Positions 53,214 to 62,700 of a DNA stretch of 64,000 nucleotides are shown piece after piece (position 1 is the stretch's first letter; the number at the start of each line of letters is the position of its first letter). A model generated the notes under the pieces. That model did not search any database. It worked only from the letters and a program-made list of their open reading frames with translations, and was not told the DNA's origin. Position numbers and translations under genes: made by a program. The DNA is from Lachnospiraceae bacterium. GTDB lineage: Bacteria > Bacillota > Clostridia > Lachnospirales > Lachnospiraceae. The stretch is from assembly GCA_017527205.1 (NCBI GenBank), contig JAFXQK010000002.1:103400-167399 (forward strand), in the 5' to 3' direction.

Positions 53214-53594
53214 TTATGTTTCATCGCCTTGATAAAACAGCTCCAGAATGGATTGTATCTCCGACAGCTCGATGCCGCTGCGCTTGGCGATCTCTGCAGC
53301 CTCCGAAAGGTGCGCCTCGATCTGTTTTAGATTCGTTTCGCGAAGGAGTTCCGCGTTTTGCCCTTTGACAAAGCTGCCCTTTCCCGTGTAGGATTCAATA
53401 AAGCCTTCCCGCTCCAGTTCCTCGTAGGCACGCTTTGTGGTGATGACGCTGATGCGAAGCTGCAGGGCAAGATTGCGCATGGAAGGAAGAGCTTCCCCTT
53501 CGGCAAGCTCTCCGCTGATGATCATGGTCTTGATCTGATTGACGATCTGCAGGTAGATCGGATCATTTGATGCATTTGAAAGGATAATGTCCAT
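53214..53594 (-). CDS. GntR-family regulator, YtrA type
   Basis: 126 residues. The winged helix-turn-helix spans about 10-75 (PIYLQIVNQIKTMIISGELAEG, LPSMRNLALQLRISVITTKRAYEELEREG). The short C-terminus of about 50 helical residues, without a large effector domain, is the YtrA subfamily pattern. YtrA proteins repress ABC-transporter operons induced by cell-wall-active peptides. Here it is encoded at the end rather than the start of the ABC operon. The 25-bp palindrome at 57279-57303 is the probable operator. Confidence 0.88.
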   Translation of the reverse strand: MDIILSNASNDPIYLQIVNQIKTMIISGELAEGEALPSMRNLALQLRISVITTKRAYEELEREGFIESYTGKGSFVKGQNAELLRETNLKQIEAHLSEAAEIAKRSGIELSEIQSILELFYQGDET

Positions 53595-53717
53595 GGTTCC
53601 TCCCGGCCCGGCGGTGATTTCCCGCGCAATTCGCGAATCACTCCAAGTCTAGTTTATCATGCCCTTTGCAGAATTGCAAAGTAATTATGCGATCCGGGCA
53701 AGGCAATGCACGCGGCG

Positions 53718-54632
53718 TCAGCATTTTTTCCCGCGCCGCGCCAGCAGGATCCAGCAGGGGAGTCCGATGATGACGGCTGGCACAAGAAGTCCGCAGATGC
53801 CAATGATAAATTGGTGTCCCCGTACCAGCTCCGCGTCCAAAAACAGTGACAGGAGTCCACCGTAAACGCTGTCCACGACTCCATGGAAAATGCAGGCGGG
53901 AATGACGGAGCCGCTCATTTTTCTCACCAGCTGCAGGGCGGCGCCCATAAAAATGGTGGAGATACACATGAGAAGAATGCCGACAATGGGAAAGCCCGGG
54001 TAATCCTTGCCGAAATTAAGTCCGTCATAGTAGAGTGCGGGGAAATGCCATACTCCCCATATAATCCCGCCAATGATGACGGAGCCGTTTGTGCCAAGGA
54101 GGATCTCCAGCTTGTCGTAAAGCAGGGCTCTCCAGCCCAGCTCCTCGCCGGCCGTGATAAAGGCAACGTAATATACCTGGGCAAAGAGGAGCAGGAGACT
54201 TAAGCAGGCCATGCGAAGGCCACCCTCCGGCTTAATGGTCAGTCCTGTGTGAAGTGCCATGGCGCACGTTGCGGCGCCCAAAAGTCCCGCGAGAAGGGGG
54301 AGGATAATGGCGAGCACGTAGGCTCTGACATTTCCGGAAAACCTTGGCCAGAGAATGCCGTCCCGGAAGCCTTCCCTTGTCACAAGCCTTGCGACAACGC
54401 ATCCAATGAGCGGACTGAATAAAAAGACATGGTAGATCACGTAGGCTGTCGCTTCCTGATCCTCTAGCCTTGCACATGCAAAGCATTCCAAAAGATCGAA
54501 CAAAAAGATGACGATGAGGAATATTCCGATGGACTTGAGCGCCGCGGGTTTATAAGTCTTTTCATTCTCTTTATCATTAGCACTGGAAATATTTATTTTG
54601 TCTGTATTTTGAAAGGAATGATTACTCACCAA
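53718..54632 (-). CDS. CPBP-family intramembrane metalloprotease (CAAX/Abi)
   Basis: 304 residues with eight or so TM helices. The catalytic motifs are EELGWRALLYDKLE (the EExxxR motif, about 157-170), GVWHFPALYYDG with the first His, and IPACIFHGVVDS with the last His. Such proteases are linked to bacteriocin self-immunity and protein maturation. It overlaps the ABC permease gene by 11 bp, so it belongs to the same operon, fitting a role in resistance to antimicrobial peptides. Confidence 0.88.
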   Translation of the reverse strand: MVSNHSFQNTDKINISSANDKENEKTYKPAALKSIGIFLIVIFLFDLLECFACARLEDQEATAYVIYHVFLFSPLIGCVVARLVTREGFRDGILWPRFSGNVRAYVLAIILPLLAGLLGAATCAMALHTGLTIKPEGGLRMACLSLLLLFAQVYYVAFITAGEELGWRALLYDKLEILLGTNGSVIIGGIIWGVWHFPALYYDGLNFGKDYPGFPIVGILLMCISTIFMGAALQLVRKMSGSVIPACIFHGVVDSVYGGLLSLFLDAELVRGHQFIIGICGLLVPAVIIGLPCWILLARRGKKC

Positions 54633-55413
54633 GTTCCACCCCCCTTCTGTAAAGCATGCAGGTTATGCGATAGGAGACGTAATAAAGCAAAAGGATCAGG
54701 TGCGGCGCCAGCGTAAGGAGCAAAAGCTTTGGGTAATCCACTCCAAGGATCCAGGAAAGGATGGCTTCGTTGTCCGAGGAAAGAACTGCCTTTTGCATTC
54801 TGTCCGCAAAGGTTTCCTTTCCCAGAAAGGGCGAAATATCGCCAAATAGTCCGTAGAGAAAAACCAGGAATAAAAGCAGTAGGATGAGCGCGGTCTTTAC
54901 GTGCATTCCGTTTCTTCCCAGCAGCACGTAAAAGGGGATTGCCAGGGCGCTGAGGAACAGGCCGAGGAAAACCAGGCACGTAAACATAAGGCTATGGTCT
55001 GCAACCTGTCCCGTCAGTGCCACGGTGACGAGTTCAAATATCGTCAGATATAGGAAGCCAAAGAGGGAGACAATGGCGCATTCATAATATTTTGCGGCTA
55101 CGCATCCTTTGATGCTAAGCGGCGTTGCCATGAGGTAATGCCTGCTCTTTCTGTTTTGGTCAGCCAGAAGTAAATTTCCTTTTAAGGCCTCGCAACCAAG
55201 AAAGACCATAAATGCGACCAAAGCCGTGCAAAAATTTGCAAACCAATTCTGCGAGGGGGCGATGGAATCACCAAGGATCTGAAAATCGGAGGGAAACGCC
55301 ATGCCAATCTTTATGCTAAGCGTCATGCCCACTGTAAAGAAAAAGGCGCTTCCCAGGAAAATCCAAAGCTGCGTGCGCACCAGATAAAAATCCTTACGAA
55401 GAATTCCGATCAT
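54622..55413 (-). CDS. ABC-2 type transporter permease, subunit 2
   Basis: 263 residues with six TM helices; the start MIGILRKDFYLVRTQLWIFLG is the usual ABC-2 amphipathic entry helix followed by TM1. A cytoplasmic loop holds ADQNRKSRHYLMATPLSIKG, a motif for coupling to the ATPase. It overlaps its upstream sister gene by 4 bp. It is similar in size and plan to the other permease, so the two likely form a heterodimeric channel. Confidence 0.82.
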   Translation of the reverse strand: MIGILRKDFYLVRTQLWIFLGSAFFFTVGMTLSIKIGMAFPSDFQILGDSIAPSQNWFANFCTALVAFMVFLGCEALKGNLLLADQNRKSRHYLMATPLSIKGCVAAKYYECAIVSLFGFLYLTIFELVTVALTGQVADHSLMFTCLVFLGLFLSALAIPFYVLLGRNGMHVKTALILLLLFLVFLYGLFGDISPFLGKETFADRMQKAVLSSDNEAILSWILGVDYPKLLLLTLAPHLILLLYYVSYRITCMLYRRGVELGE

Positions 55414-56261
55414 TTTGCAGCCTCCTTTCGGGAATCTTTCATCATGCTTTTTTTCGAAGTATCGGAAAGCTTTGCTTTAGGTGATCCGCCCTTTTTCACG
55501 CGCAATTTGTTCAGGATTTTAACGGACAGGAAGTAACTTCCGGTAAAAAGGGCAGTGATCAGAGTGCAAAGCAGAATCCAAACGGCGGGCTTTGATAAGC
55601 CTCCCGATAGCCTTGCAAACAGCGGATACCAGACCACGTTCAGATAGCTGATAAAATCAGGGATATCATTTTTGGAGCCTATTTTTATCGCGTAAATGCA
55701 AAACAGGATGACACCGCCAAACAGAGGGACGGCTGCCAGCAAGTTAATGACGATCCCGTTTTGAAACAAAAAAATAAGTGGCAGCAGGACCGTCATAAAT
55801 AACAGGGAAAAACAGCTTAGGAACAGATAAAAGAGCAGAAAACGCGTGGAAACGGAAAAGCCCCAAAGTGCCAGGCAGGCCAGGTGGGAAAGGGCGCTGA
55901 TAAGGAGCGCAGATCCCGTCAGCAGAAGGTAGGACAGATACTTTGCGCCGACATACCTGCGGATCCCCATGGGAGAAGCCAGGGCATAGCGCAGCCAGGG
56001 CGTTTCCAGATCCTTTGTGCATACCTGAAACGTGGCTTCCCCCGCCGTGACGATCAGGATGGCAGCGCAGGCAAAAAGGCATCCGGGAAGCATGGTGCGT
56101 AAAACTTCCCTTGTTTCGGGAGAGGCGTATTTTGCAATGTTCCCAAAGCGAAGACTCAGCCCCGTCAGGCAGGATATGCCGTAAAACAATAGGAATATGG
56201 CAGAGCAAGACAGAAGGTTCTTTCTTGCCAGATAGAGTTCCCTGAAAATAAGTCCTTTCAC
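55410..56261 (-). CDS. ABC-2 type transporter permease, subunit 1
   Basis: 283 residues, six TM helices, beginning MKGLIFRELYLARKNLLSCS. The loop KDLETPWLRYALASPMGIRRYVGAKY is the counterpart of the coupling motif in the partner subunit. The C-terminus is a Lys/Ser-rich cytoplasmic tail. The gene lies 94 bp after the ATPase gene and overlaps the second permease gene by 4 bp. Confidence 0.82.
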   Translation of the reverse strand: MKGLIFRELYLARKNLLSCSAIFLLFYGISCLTGLSLRFGNIAKYASPETREVLRTMLPGCLFACAAILIVTAGEATFQVCTKDLETPWLRYALASPMGIRRYVGAKYLSYLLLTGSALLISALSHLACLALWGFSVSTRFLLFYLFLSCFSLLFMTVLLPLIFLFQNGIVINLLAAVPLFGGVILFCIYAIKIGSKNDIPDFISYLNVVWYPLFARLSGGLSKPAVWILLCTLITALFTGSYFLSVKILNKLRVKKGGSPKAKLSDTSKKSMMKDSRKEAAK

Positions 56262-56355
56262 GATAGATACCTCCGTGTTTGATCATAAATTGGATGGCAC
56301 GTAAACATTTCGCTTTTTGCAGGGCAGTTAAAAAAGTCTTAAAAGTAAAGCGGCC

Positions 56356-57237
56356 TTACGAGAAGACTTTGGATGCTCCCTTGGCGCTTACGTAGAAAAG
56401 CATGATCTCCTCCAGGGTGGTCTTGTCCAAGACAAGCCCGCCATATTTCTTCGCAGCCCTTGCGCGGTCATCTACCATGAGCTCTGCACCAAAGTCCGTC
56501 AGCCTTGCGGAGACGTAATCTTTGGGATCGATCTGTTCATAATCTGCCTTGGTGCATTTCAGGACGCCGTGCCGGTCCAAAATCTCATCCTTCATGCCGG
56601 TAAGAAGAATCCTTCCGCGGTCGATAAAGGTCACGTAGTCTGCCACCTTTTCCAGATCCGTGGTAATGTGAGAGGACATGAGAATGCTGTGGTCTTCCTC
56701 CTGGATGAACTCCCAAAAGAGATCCAGAAATTCGTTTCGCACCACGGGATCAAGGCCCGTAGTGGCCTCGTCCATGACAAGGAGCTTGGCGCCATGGGAG
56801 AGGGCGGAAGCCAGCTGCAGTTTCATCTTCATGCCCTTGGAGAATTTACTGAATTTCTTTCTGCCGGGAAGCTGGAAGCGGTCCAGATAGCGCTGAAAAA
56901 GCTGCGCATCCCAGTTTTTGTAAATCCCCGAAAGTACGCTTGACAGTATTTTTGCATTCAGGTCCTCCGCAAAGGGAAGCTCGTCAAAAACCGCCGCCAT
57001 CTGTTCCTTCACCTCGATTTCGTGGGCCTCGTGATTCAGACCAAAGATCTTGATCTCGCCCTCGTCTTTTTTAATAATGTTCAAGATGGAGTTGATGGTA
57101 GTGGTCTTTCCGGCACCGTTTTGACCGATAAAGCCCATAATGCTGCCCCGGGGGACGTTAAAGGAAACATGATCCAGGGTAAAACCGTCATAACGCTTGG
57201 TGAGATCCTTGATCTCTATGGCATTTTCATATTCCAT
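56356..57237 (-). CDS. ABC transporter ATP-binding protein, YtrB-like
   Basis: The ATG at 57237 is chosen (GGGAGG 7 bp upstream); the TTG at 57252 is inside an A/T-rich run without a site. 293 residues. Walker A is GQNGAGKTT (about 37-45), the signature is the SKGMKMKLQLA variant usual in YtrB-like ATPases, Walker B LLVMDEATTGLDP and the switch His in MSSHITTD. The C-terminal tail of about 80 residues is typical. It is the first gene of the operon and follows the palindromic operator by 41 bp. Confidence 0.92.
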   Translation of the reverse strand: MEYENAIEIKDLTKRYDGFTLDHVSFNVPRGSIMGFIGQNGAGKTTTINSILNIIKKDEGEIKIFGLNHEAHEIEVKEQMAAVFDELPFAEDLNAKILSSVLSGIYKNWDAQLFQRYLDRFQLPGRKKFSKFSKGMKMKLQLASALSHGAKLLVMDEATTGLDPVVRNEFLDLFWEFIQEEDHSILMSSHITTDLEKVADYVTFIDRGRILLTGMKDEILDRHGVLKCTKADYEQIDPKDYVSARLTDFGAELMVDDRARAAKKYGGLVLDKTTLEEIMLFYVSAKGASKVFS

Positions 57238-57278
57238 TGCACAGCCTCCCAAAAGAATTTCTTACGAAAAATGAATCA

Positions 57279-57303
57279 AATGTATATATACGATATATAC
57301 ATT
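57279..57303. promoter_or_regulatory. 25-bp palindromic operator of the ABC operon
   Basis: AATGTATATATACGATATATACATT pairs with itself at all but one position around centre 57291. It lies 41 bp upstream of the first gene of the Ytr-like operon, within A/T-rich promoter-like sequence, and is the natural candidate for GntR/YtrA binding. Confidence 0.8.
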
Positions 57304-57378
57304 AGTAACATATAGAAATCAACTTGTCAATATGTGTTTTAAAATTTCTTGTCCTACGCCCCAAAACGTGGGATAATA

Positions 57379-57399
57379 ATCGCAAGCTATGCTTGCGAT
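57379..57399. promoter_or_regulatory. Short perfect inverted repeat, unassigned
   Basis: ATCGCAAGC and GCTTGCGAT flank TAT. It lies in the 160-bp gap between the ABC operon and the next plus-strand gene, without a T-run, so an operator or RNA hairpin is possible. Confidence 0.4.
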
Positions 57400-57467
57400 C
57401 CCGAGCAAGTCGAGGGAAATTGGGAGGATGCCTTGTACCGGAGGCAACGTAAAGAGAGGTGGGTGCG

Positions 57468-57776
57468 GTGACGGAGGAACAAAGGGAGTGGAGGGGAGCC
57501 AGAGAGGCGCTGGTCGATGCAGTGACGGCACTGGGATTTCCGGAGAGCCTTGGAGATGAGCTGGCAAAGAACCTTGGAAGCCCCAAGGCCATGGAGAGGA
57601 TGACCGCCTATTTATGGTACGAAAAACCGAAAAAGCCAGAGGTCGTCGTAGATGAAATGCTGGCCATAAAGAGCGAGATCGATGACTGGCGTGAGCGGAA
57701 GGAAAGTCAGGAGGCCAGCGCCAGATATTATGCCATGAGGCGAAGAGGTCTCTTGGGAAAGGAAGACGGATCATGA
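57468..57776 (+). CDS. Hypothetical protein encoded before ybaK
   Basis: The GTG at 57468 is chosen because GAGAGG lies 8 bp upstream; an in-frame GTG at 57459 is possible. About 102 residues, soluble and helical, with a Glu/Arg-rich middle (TEEQREWRGAREALVDAV), a Trp-Tyr patch (TAYLWYEKPKKPE) and a basic C-terminus (YYAMRRRGLLGK). I do not recognise the family. It overlaps the ybaK start by 4 bp (ATGA), so the products are made together. Confidence 0.65.
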   Translation: MTEEQREWRGAREALVDAVTALGFPESLGDELAKNLGSPKAMERMTAYLWYEKPKKPEVVVDEMLAIKSEIDDWRERKESQEASARYYAMRRRGLLGKEDGS

Positions 57777-58276
57777 AAAAAGAAGAAAAGACAAACGTAC
57801 TTCGCGTGCTGGACGGAAAGAAGATCGCTTATGAGAGCCATGCTTATGAGCCGGATGCCACCCTGACGGGAGAGGAGATTGCCGGGATCCTTGGCGAGGA
57901 TGCGGCGTGTGTGTTTAAGACCTTGGTGACGCAGGGAAAGTCGGGTCATTATTTTGTATTTGTTGTTCCCGTGAATGCAGGACTTGATCTGAAAAAGGCG
58001 GCAAAGGCGGCAGGCGAAAAGTCCATCGCCATGATCAAACAAAAGGAGCTTTTGCCGCTCACGGGTTACGTGCACGGAGGCTGTTCTCCGATTGGCATGA
58101 AGAAGCAATTTCCCGCCTTTATTCATGAGACGGCAGCAACATTTGAGCATATTTACGTGAGTGCCGGAAAAGTGGGGATGCAGGTGGAGTTGTCACCGCA
58201 GGACCTGATCAGGACGGCGAACCTGAAGCTGGCAGACGTCGCATCTTATGATGGGGCGGAAGAAACAGGAGCATGA
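57773..58276 (+). CDS. ybaK: YbaK-type Cys-tRNA(Pro)/Cys-tRNA deacylase
   Basis: 167 residues covering the YbaK/ProX editing domain: TNVLRVLDGKKIAYESHAY, VFKTLVTQG, YVFVVPV-like strand with the conserved FVVPVNAGLDLKKAAKA, TGYVHGGCSPIGMKK and the C-terminal SAGKVGMQVELSPQDL. It hydrolyses mischarged Cys-tRNA(Pro) after aminoacylation, protecting translation accuracy. GGATC-type spacing and the 4-bp overlap with the previous gene indicate coupling. Confidence 0.92.
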   Translation: MKKEEKTNVLRVLDGKKIAYESHAYEPDATLTGEEIAGILGEDAACVFKTLVTQGKSGHYFVFVVPVNAGLDLKKAAKAAGEKSIAMIKQKELLPLTGYVHGGCSPIGMKKQFPAFIHETAATFEHIYVSAGKVGMQVELSPQDLIRTANLKLADVASYDGAEETGA

Positions 58277-58394
58277 AGCATTGGCTGGGATTGTGTTTTG
58301 CCCCAAATCCTTATAAAATATCTGGAAAATCATAATAAAGGAACCCATTATAAAAATTCAAAAAGAAAAACATACATTTAGGAGGGCATGGAAT

Positions 58395-58697
58395 ATGGTA
58401 AAGCACGTGATTTTGTGGCAGTTGAAGGAAGAATATGACGAGGAGCAGAAGGCGAAGATCAAGCAGGGCATTAAAGAGGGGCTGGAAGGCCTGCAGGGGA
58501 AGATTCCCGGGCTTTTGGAGATCAAGGTTTATACCGATCCGCTGAAGACGGCAAACAGCGACGTGATGCTGGATTCAAAGTTTGAGAGTGAGGCGGCGCT
58601 GAATGGATATACCGTACATCCCGATCATGTTGAGGTAGCAACGACGAAGGTTCGTCCGTTCGTATCCAGCAGGGTTGTCATGGACTGCGAGGCTTAA
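58395..58697 (+). CDS. Dabb (stress-responsive A/B barrel) domain protein
   Basis: 100 residues with the family opening MVKHVILWQLKEEYDEE, a central PGLLEIKVYTDPL strand and the ending HPDHVEVATTKVRPFV. These small dimeric ferredoxin-like barrels occur widely; function is mostly unknown, some acting in polyketide cyclisation. The ribosome-binding site GGAGGG lies upstream. The stop is one base from the DUF523 start (TAAGATG). Confidence 0.88.
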   Translation: MVKHVILWQLKEEYDEEQKAKIKQGIKEGLEGLQGKIPGLLEIKVYTDPLKTANSDVMLDSKFESEAALNGYTVHPDHVEVATTKVRPFVSSRVVMDCEA

Positions 58698-58698
58698 G

Positions 58699-59115
58699 AT
58701 GAAGCTGCTAGTCAGTGCCTGCTTGTTGGGGCAAAATTGCAAGTATAATGGTGGCAATAACTACAGTGAGAAAGTCTTTGAGTATGTCAAGGGGCATGAA
58801 GTGATTCCGGTGTGTCCAGAGGTTGCGGGGGGACTTACTACGCCAAGGATTCCTTGTGAGATCGTAAATGGAGTCGTTACAAACAAGAACGGCGAGAGCA
58901 AGGATACAGAATTCAGATCTGGCGCAGAGCTTTGTCTCAAAAAAGCCATTGAAGAAAACATTGACCTGGCAATTCTCCAATCAAGAAGTCCTTCCTGCGG
59001 AGTGAAGCAGATCTATGACGGCAGCTTTTCGGGAACACTGGTGGAGGGCAAGGGCGTCTTTGCGCAGTTATTGGAAGACAATGACATAAAAGTGCTGGAT
59101 TTGGAGGAGATTTAG
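58699..59115 (+). CDS. DUF523-family protein
   Basis: The ATG at 58699 gives 138 residues and the conserved N-terminus MKLLVSACLLGQNCKYNGG; the longer frame from 58675 lies within the previous gene. Other motifs are VIPVCPEVAGGLTTPR and SPSCGVKQIYDGSF. The Cys-rich pattern (SACLxGxxCxYdG, CPE, SPSCG) defines DUF523, whose function is unknown but probably involves metal or small-molecule chemistry. Directly coupled to the Dabb gene. Confidence 0.9.
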   Translation: MKLLVSACLLGQNCKYNGGNNYSEKVFEYVKGHEVIPVCPEVAGGLTTPRIPCEIVNGVVTNKNGESKDTEFRSGAELCLKKAIEENIDLAILQSRSPSCGVKQIYDGSFSGTLVEGKGVFAQLLEDNDIKVLDLEEI

Positions 59116-59161
59116 CAGTACTGCGGCAACGGATTGGAAAAATCGAATATTGTAAGCGAAA

Positions 59162-59185
59162 GCACGATAAATGAATTTATTGTGG
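59162..59185. repeat. 24-bp near-palindrome abutting the IS1182 remnant
   Basis: GCACGATAAATGAATTTATTGTGG is an imperfect palindrome. The same 24 bases recur in the same orientation at 63749-63772, where they abut the MITE. It may be a preferred insertion target rather than a part of the element, because its orientation relative to the two element ends differs. Confidence 0.7.
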
Positions 59186-59614
59186 CAGATTGAAGACAAA
59201 GTCCGAGGTTGATTGCCTCGGACTATTTTTTTATTCAAAAAGTGCCTTGAGGCCTTGTATTTACTGGCTTTTTGGCACTTTTTGTGATATAATTATCTTA
59301 TAAATCACCCAGGAGGTCCGGCCCATGATGACACAGAATCCTGACAAGAAAAGGGAACAGATCGTTATGCTTTGCATGGACGACATGGTTCCGCAAGATC
59401 ACTTGTTAAGAAAAATCGACAAGGGAATTGACCCGCTGTTCCCGTACAAAAGACCGATGACCAAGGAAGGCTATTTCAAAAAACATGATGGATAAGATGG
59501 GATTACTTGGCGGCCCAAACAAGCCGTTTTTAGCCACTTTTTTGATAAAAGCAGCATTTGCATAAAAAACGAGGTTTTGGATGCTTTTCCAAAACCTCGT
59601 TTGTCTTCAATCTG
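59186..59614 (+). mobile_element. Internally deleted IS1182-family element
   Basis: The 429-bp element is bounded by inverted ends CAGATTGAAGACAAA (59186-59200) and TTTGTCTTCAATCTG (59600-59614). The left part contains a GTCCGAGG/CCTCGGAC hairpin with a T-run, a ribosome-binding site AGGAGG and the start of a transposase gene. The right part has a second hairpin (AACGAGGTTTTGG with CCAAAACCTCGTT). Most of the transposase gene is missing. Confidence 0.85.
59325..59495 (+). pseudogene. IS1182 transposase, internally deleted
   Basis: 56 residues. The first 35 (MMTQNPDKKREQIVMLCMDD, MVPQDHLLRKIDK) are the normal N-terminus of clostridial IS1182 transposases. After GID the sequence jumps to YKRPMTKEGYFKKHD, which belongs far downstream in the family, then stops. 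A deletion of roughly 1 kb that kept the frame explains this. It cannot be an active transposase. Confidence 0.85.
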
Positions 59615-59798
59615 GGCATCATGGCAGAGAGCCATGGTGCTTCTCCTTTTTCGAGGGATGACAAAAACAAACTGAAAATAAAAGCATTTGAATTGAAATT
59701 TACGAATTATTCTGATAAAATGAAACATATATTCTTGGGAAAAAATCTCCAAGAGAGCTCTAAGGGAGAGCTTGGGGATGGAATATGGAGGGACGAGC

Positions 59799-62700
59799 AT
59801 GGAAAAACGCATGAAGTCAGGAAGAAAGCTTTGGTGGATCATATTGGCGGTATGCTTGTTGACGGTTAGCTTTGGGAATCGCGTACGCGCGGCGAAGGAA
59901 GTCTATACGGCAAGACCTTCCGTGAACGGAAGACTTCACGTCGAGGGAAACGGGCTTGCGGACGCATCCGGACAGGCGATTCAGCTTCGCGGCGTCAGCA
60001 CGCACGGGCTGACCTGGTATCCGGATTATTTAAACGAAAACCTGTTTTCCCAGGTCGCAAATGACTGGGATTGTAACATGTTCCGACTTGCAATGTATGC
60101 GAATATTTATTGCAGTGATAAAAAGGAAGAGAGTTATTCACTGTTAAAGCAAGGCATTGAGGCGGCGATCAAGGCTGACGCATACGTCCTTGTGGACTGG
60201 CACATGCTGGAGCATGGAGACCCCAATGAGCAGGTGAAAGAGGCCAAGGAATTTTTTGAGCGGATCACGGCGGAATACAAGGATTGCCCGAACCTGCTTT
60301 TTGAGATCTGTAATGAACCCAATGGCCCGGCAGCCTGGTCGGACGTTCTGACCTATGCAAATCAGGTCATTCCCGTAATCCGAAAGAATATCCAGGAATC
60401 CGTGATCGTTGTCGGTACGCCTGAGTGGGACAGAAACCTTGCTGGAGCGATCCTGCGGCCGCTGGAATTTGACAACGTGACCTACGTGCTGCATTTTTAC
60501 GCAGCCAGTCACGGAGAGGGGCTTCGGGGAGAATTAACGGCTGCTCTGGAGGCGGGACTTCCGGTATTTATCAGTGAATGCGGCATCTGTGAGGCGGATG
60601 GTGACGGAAGCATTGACTTTACTTCTGCGGCAGAATGGTTCACGCTCTTAAACGAGCATAAGATCAGCTACGCCATCTGGAGTTTGTCTGACAAGGATGA
60701 GTCCTCTGCATTTTTTAAGCCTGGTTTTGATCCCAAGGGCACCATCAGGGATCAGGATCTGACCACGACCGGAAAGTGGGTTCGTGAGGTCGTCAGCGGA
60801 AAGGATCCCAAATCGATCAGCGTTTCATCGGCGTTCGTCAAGAAGGATGCCATGGCGAGCGTTCGCAAGTGGATTACGAACTCCCTGGGAGAGCGCGGCA
60901 GCAAGGCGGTCTCCTCTTGGACGAAGTTCGCGGCAATCGCCGGCGGGATTCTGCTTTTCAGCATTTTAGTTGGGTGTCTGTATCGCGCGGCCCGCAAAAA
61001 AAAGCGCCTGACTTATGACGATGTAATCCGCTCAGACGGGGAAAAGGAAGGCGGAAGGAACGTTCAAATCTTTGGGAAGATCTGTCTGGTCCTCAGCATT
61101 TATTGCACGCTGGTTTATCTTTGCTGGAGAATCGTTTATTCCATTCCCGTCGAGGCCGGTCCCATCGCCATTGCCGGAAACATATTGCTCCTAATCGTGG
61201 AAGTATTGGGATTTGTGGAATCCCTGATCCTGTTTAGAAACCTTTTAGGCCTGAAAAAGCATCCCCTTCCGGAGATTCCGAAGGATGCATGGCCTGATGT
61301 TGACATATTCATAGCGACCTATAATGAGCCCGTCGAGCTCCTTCGGAAGACGATCAATGGCTGTAAGCATTTGAAATATCCTGACCTTAGCAAGGTTCAC
61401 GTGTGGGTCTGCGACGACAACAGAAGACCACATGTGAGAGCACTTGCGGAGGAAATGGGAGTTGGATATTTTGACCGCCCGGATAATAAGGGAGCAAAGG
61501 CAGGCAACTTAAATCATGCCCTCGCACTGACAAGTGCACCTTATATTGTGACGCTTGATGCCGACATGGTTGTGAAGAGCGATTTTCTGTTAAAAACAAT
61601 TCCGTACTTTGTGGACATGGAGCTCCGCGAGCAGAAAAGACCGGAGGAGGAGCGATTGCATCTCGGGCTTTTGCAGACGCCTCAGTGCTTCTATGATCCC
61701 GACGTGTTCCAGCACGCGCTGTATTCCGAAAGGCGGGCACCGAATGAGCAGGACTTCTTCTATCGCACCATAGAGCCTGCTAAGACGACGACAAACAGCG
61801 TCATCTACGGAGGATCCAACACCATCCTTGCGCGCCGCGCCCTGGAGGACATTGGCGGATTTTTTACCGAATCCATTACGGAGGACTTTGCGACGGGACT
61901 CCTCATTGAATCTGCAGGTTACGTGAGCCTGGCGCTGCCTGAGCCCATGGCCAGCGGCCAAACGCCGCATACCTTCCGGGAGCATATTCAGCAGCGAACC
62001 CGTTGGGGCCGAGGGGTGATCGTGACCGCAAAGAAGCTCAAGATCTGGAGGAGAAAGCTCACACTGGCTCAGAAGGTCAGCTATTGGAGCTCCGTGATCT
62101 ATTGGTATTCCCCAATCAAGAATTTTATCTACGTGCTGTCGCCGCTGCTTTTCGCGACGTTTGCGATTCCGGTGTTTAAGTGTAACTGGCTGGAGCTTCT
62201 TGCGTTCTGGCTTCCCATGTTTGTTCTGCAGGATCTGAGCCTGCGCGTGAACAGTAAGAATGCCATCTCCACAAAGTGGAGCGGCATCTATGAGACTAGC
62301 GTCATGCCGCATTTGTTTATTCCGATCCTCAAGGAATCCGTGGGAATCAGCCTTTCGAAGTTTAAGGTAACGGATAAGTCAAAACGTAGCGGAAAGCGCA
62401 AGCGTGACGTGCGCTCCATGGTACCGTTCCTGATTCTTTTGGCTTTGTCCGTGGCAGGCATCATCCGCATGATCATAATCTTTGAGGCCATGCAGGCCGT
62501 AAGCTATCTGATTCTGCTCTTCTGGCTGATCAGAAACTCATATTTCCTGATCATGGCGCTGTTTCTGATCGACGGTCGTGACAGCGACGGTGAGGTCGTA
62601 AGGGTTTTGGATGCCGAGATGGTGAGCCTGAAGGCAAGGGAGAAGCACTATGAAGGCGTGACTACGCAGATGACGGAGCACAATCTGACCGTGTTCTTGG

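Noticed and set aside
61590..62312. 240-codon minus-strand open frame in the synthase gene
   Set aside because: Antisense shadow of the GT2 core whose catalytic motifs are all on the plus strand.
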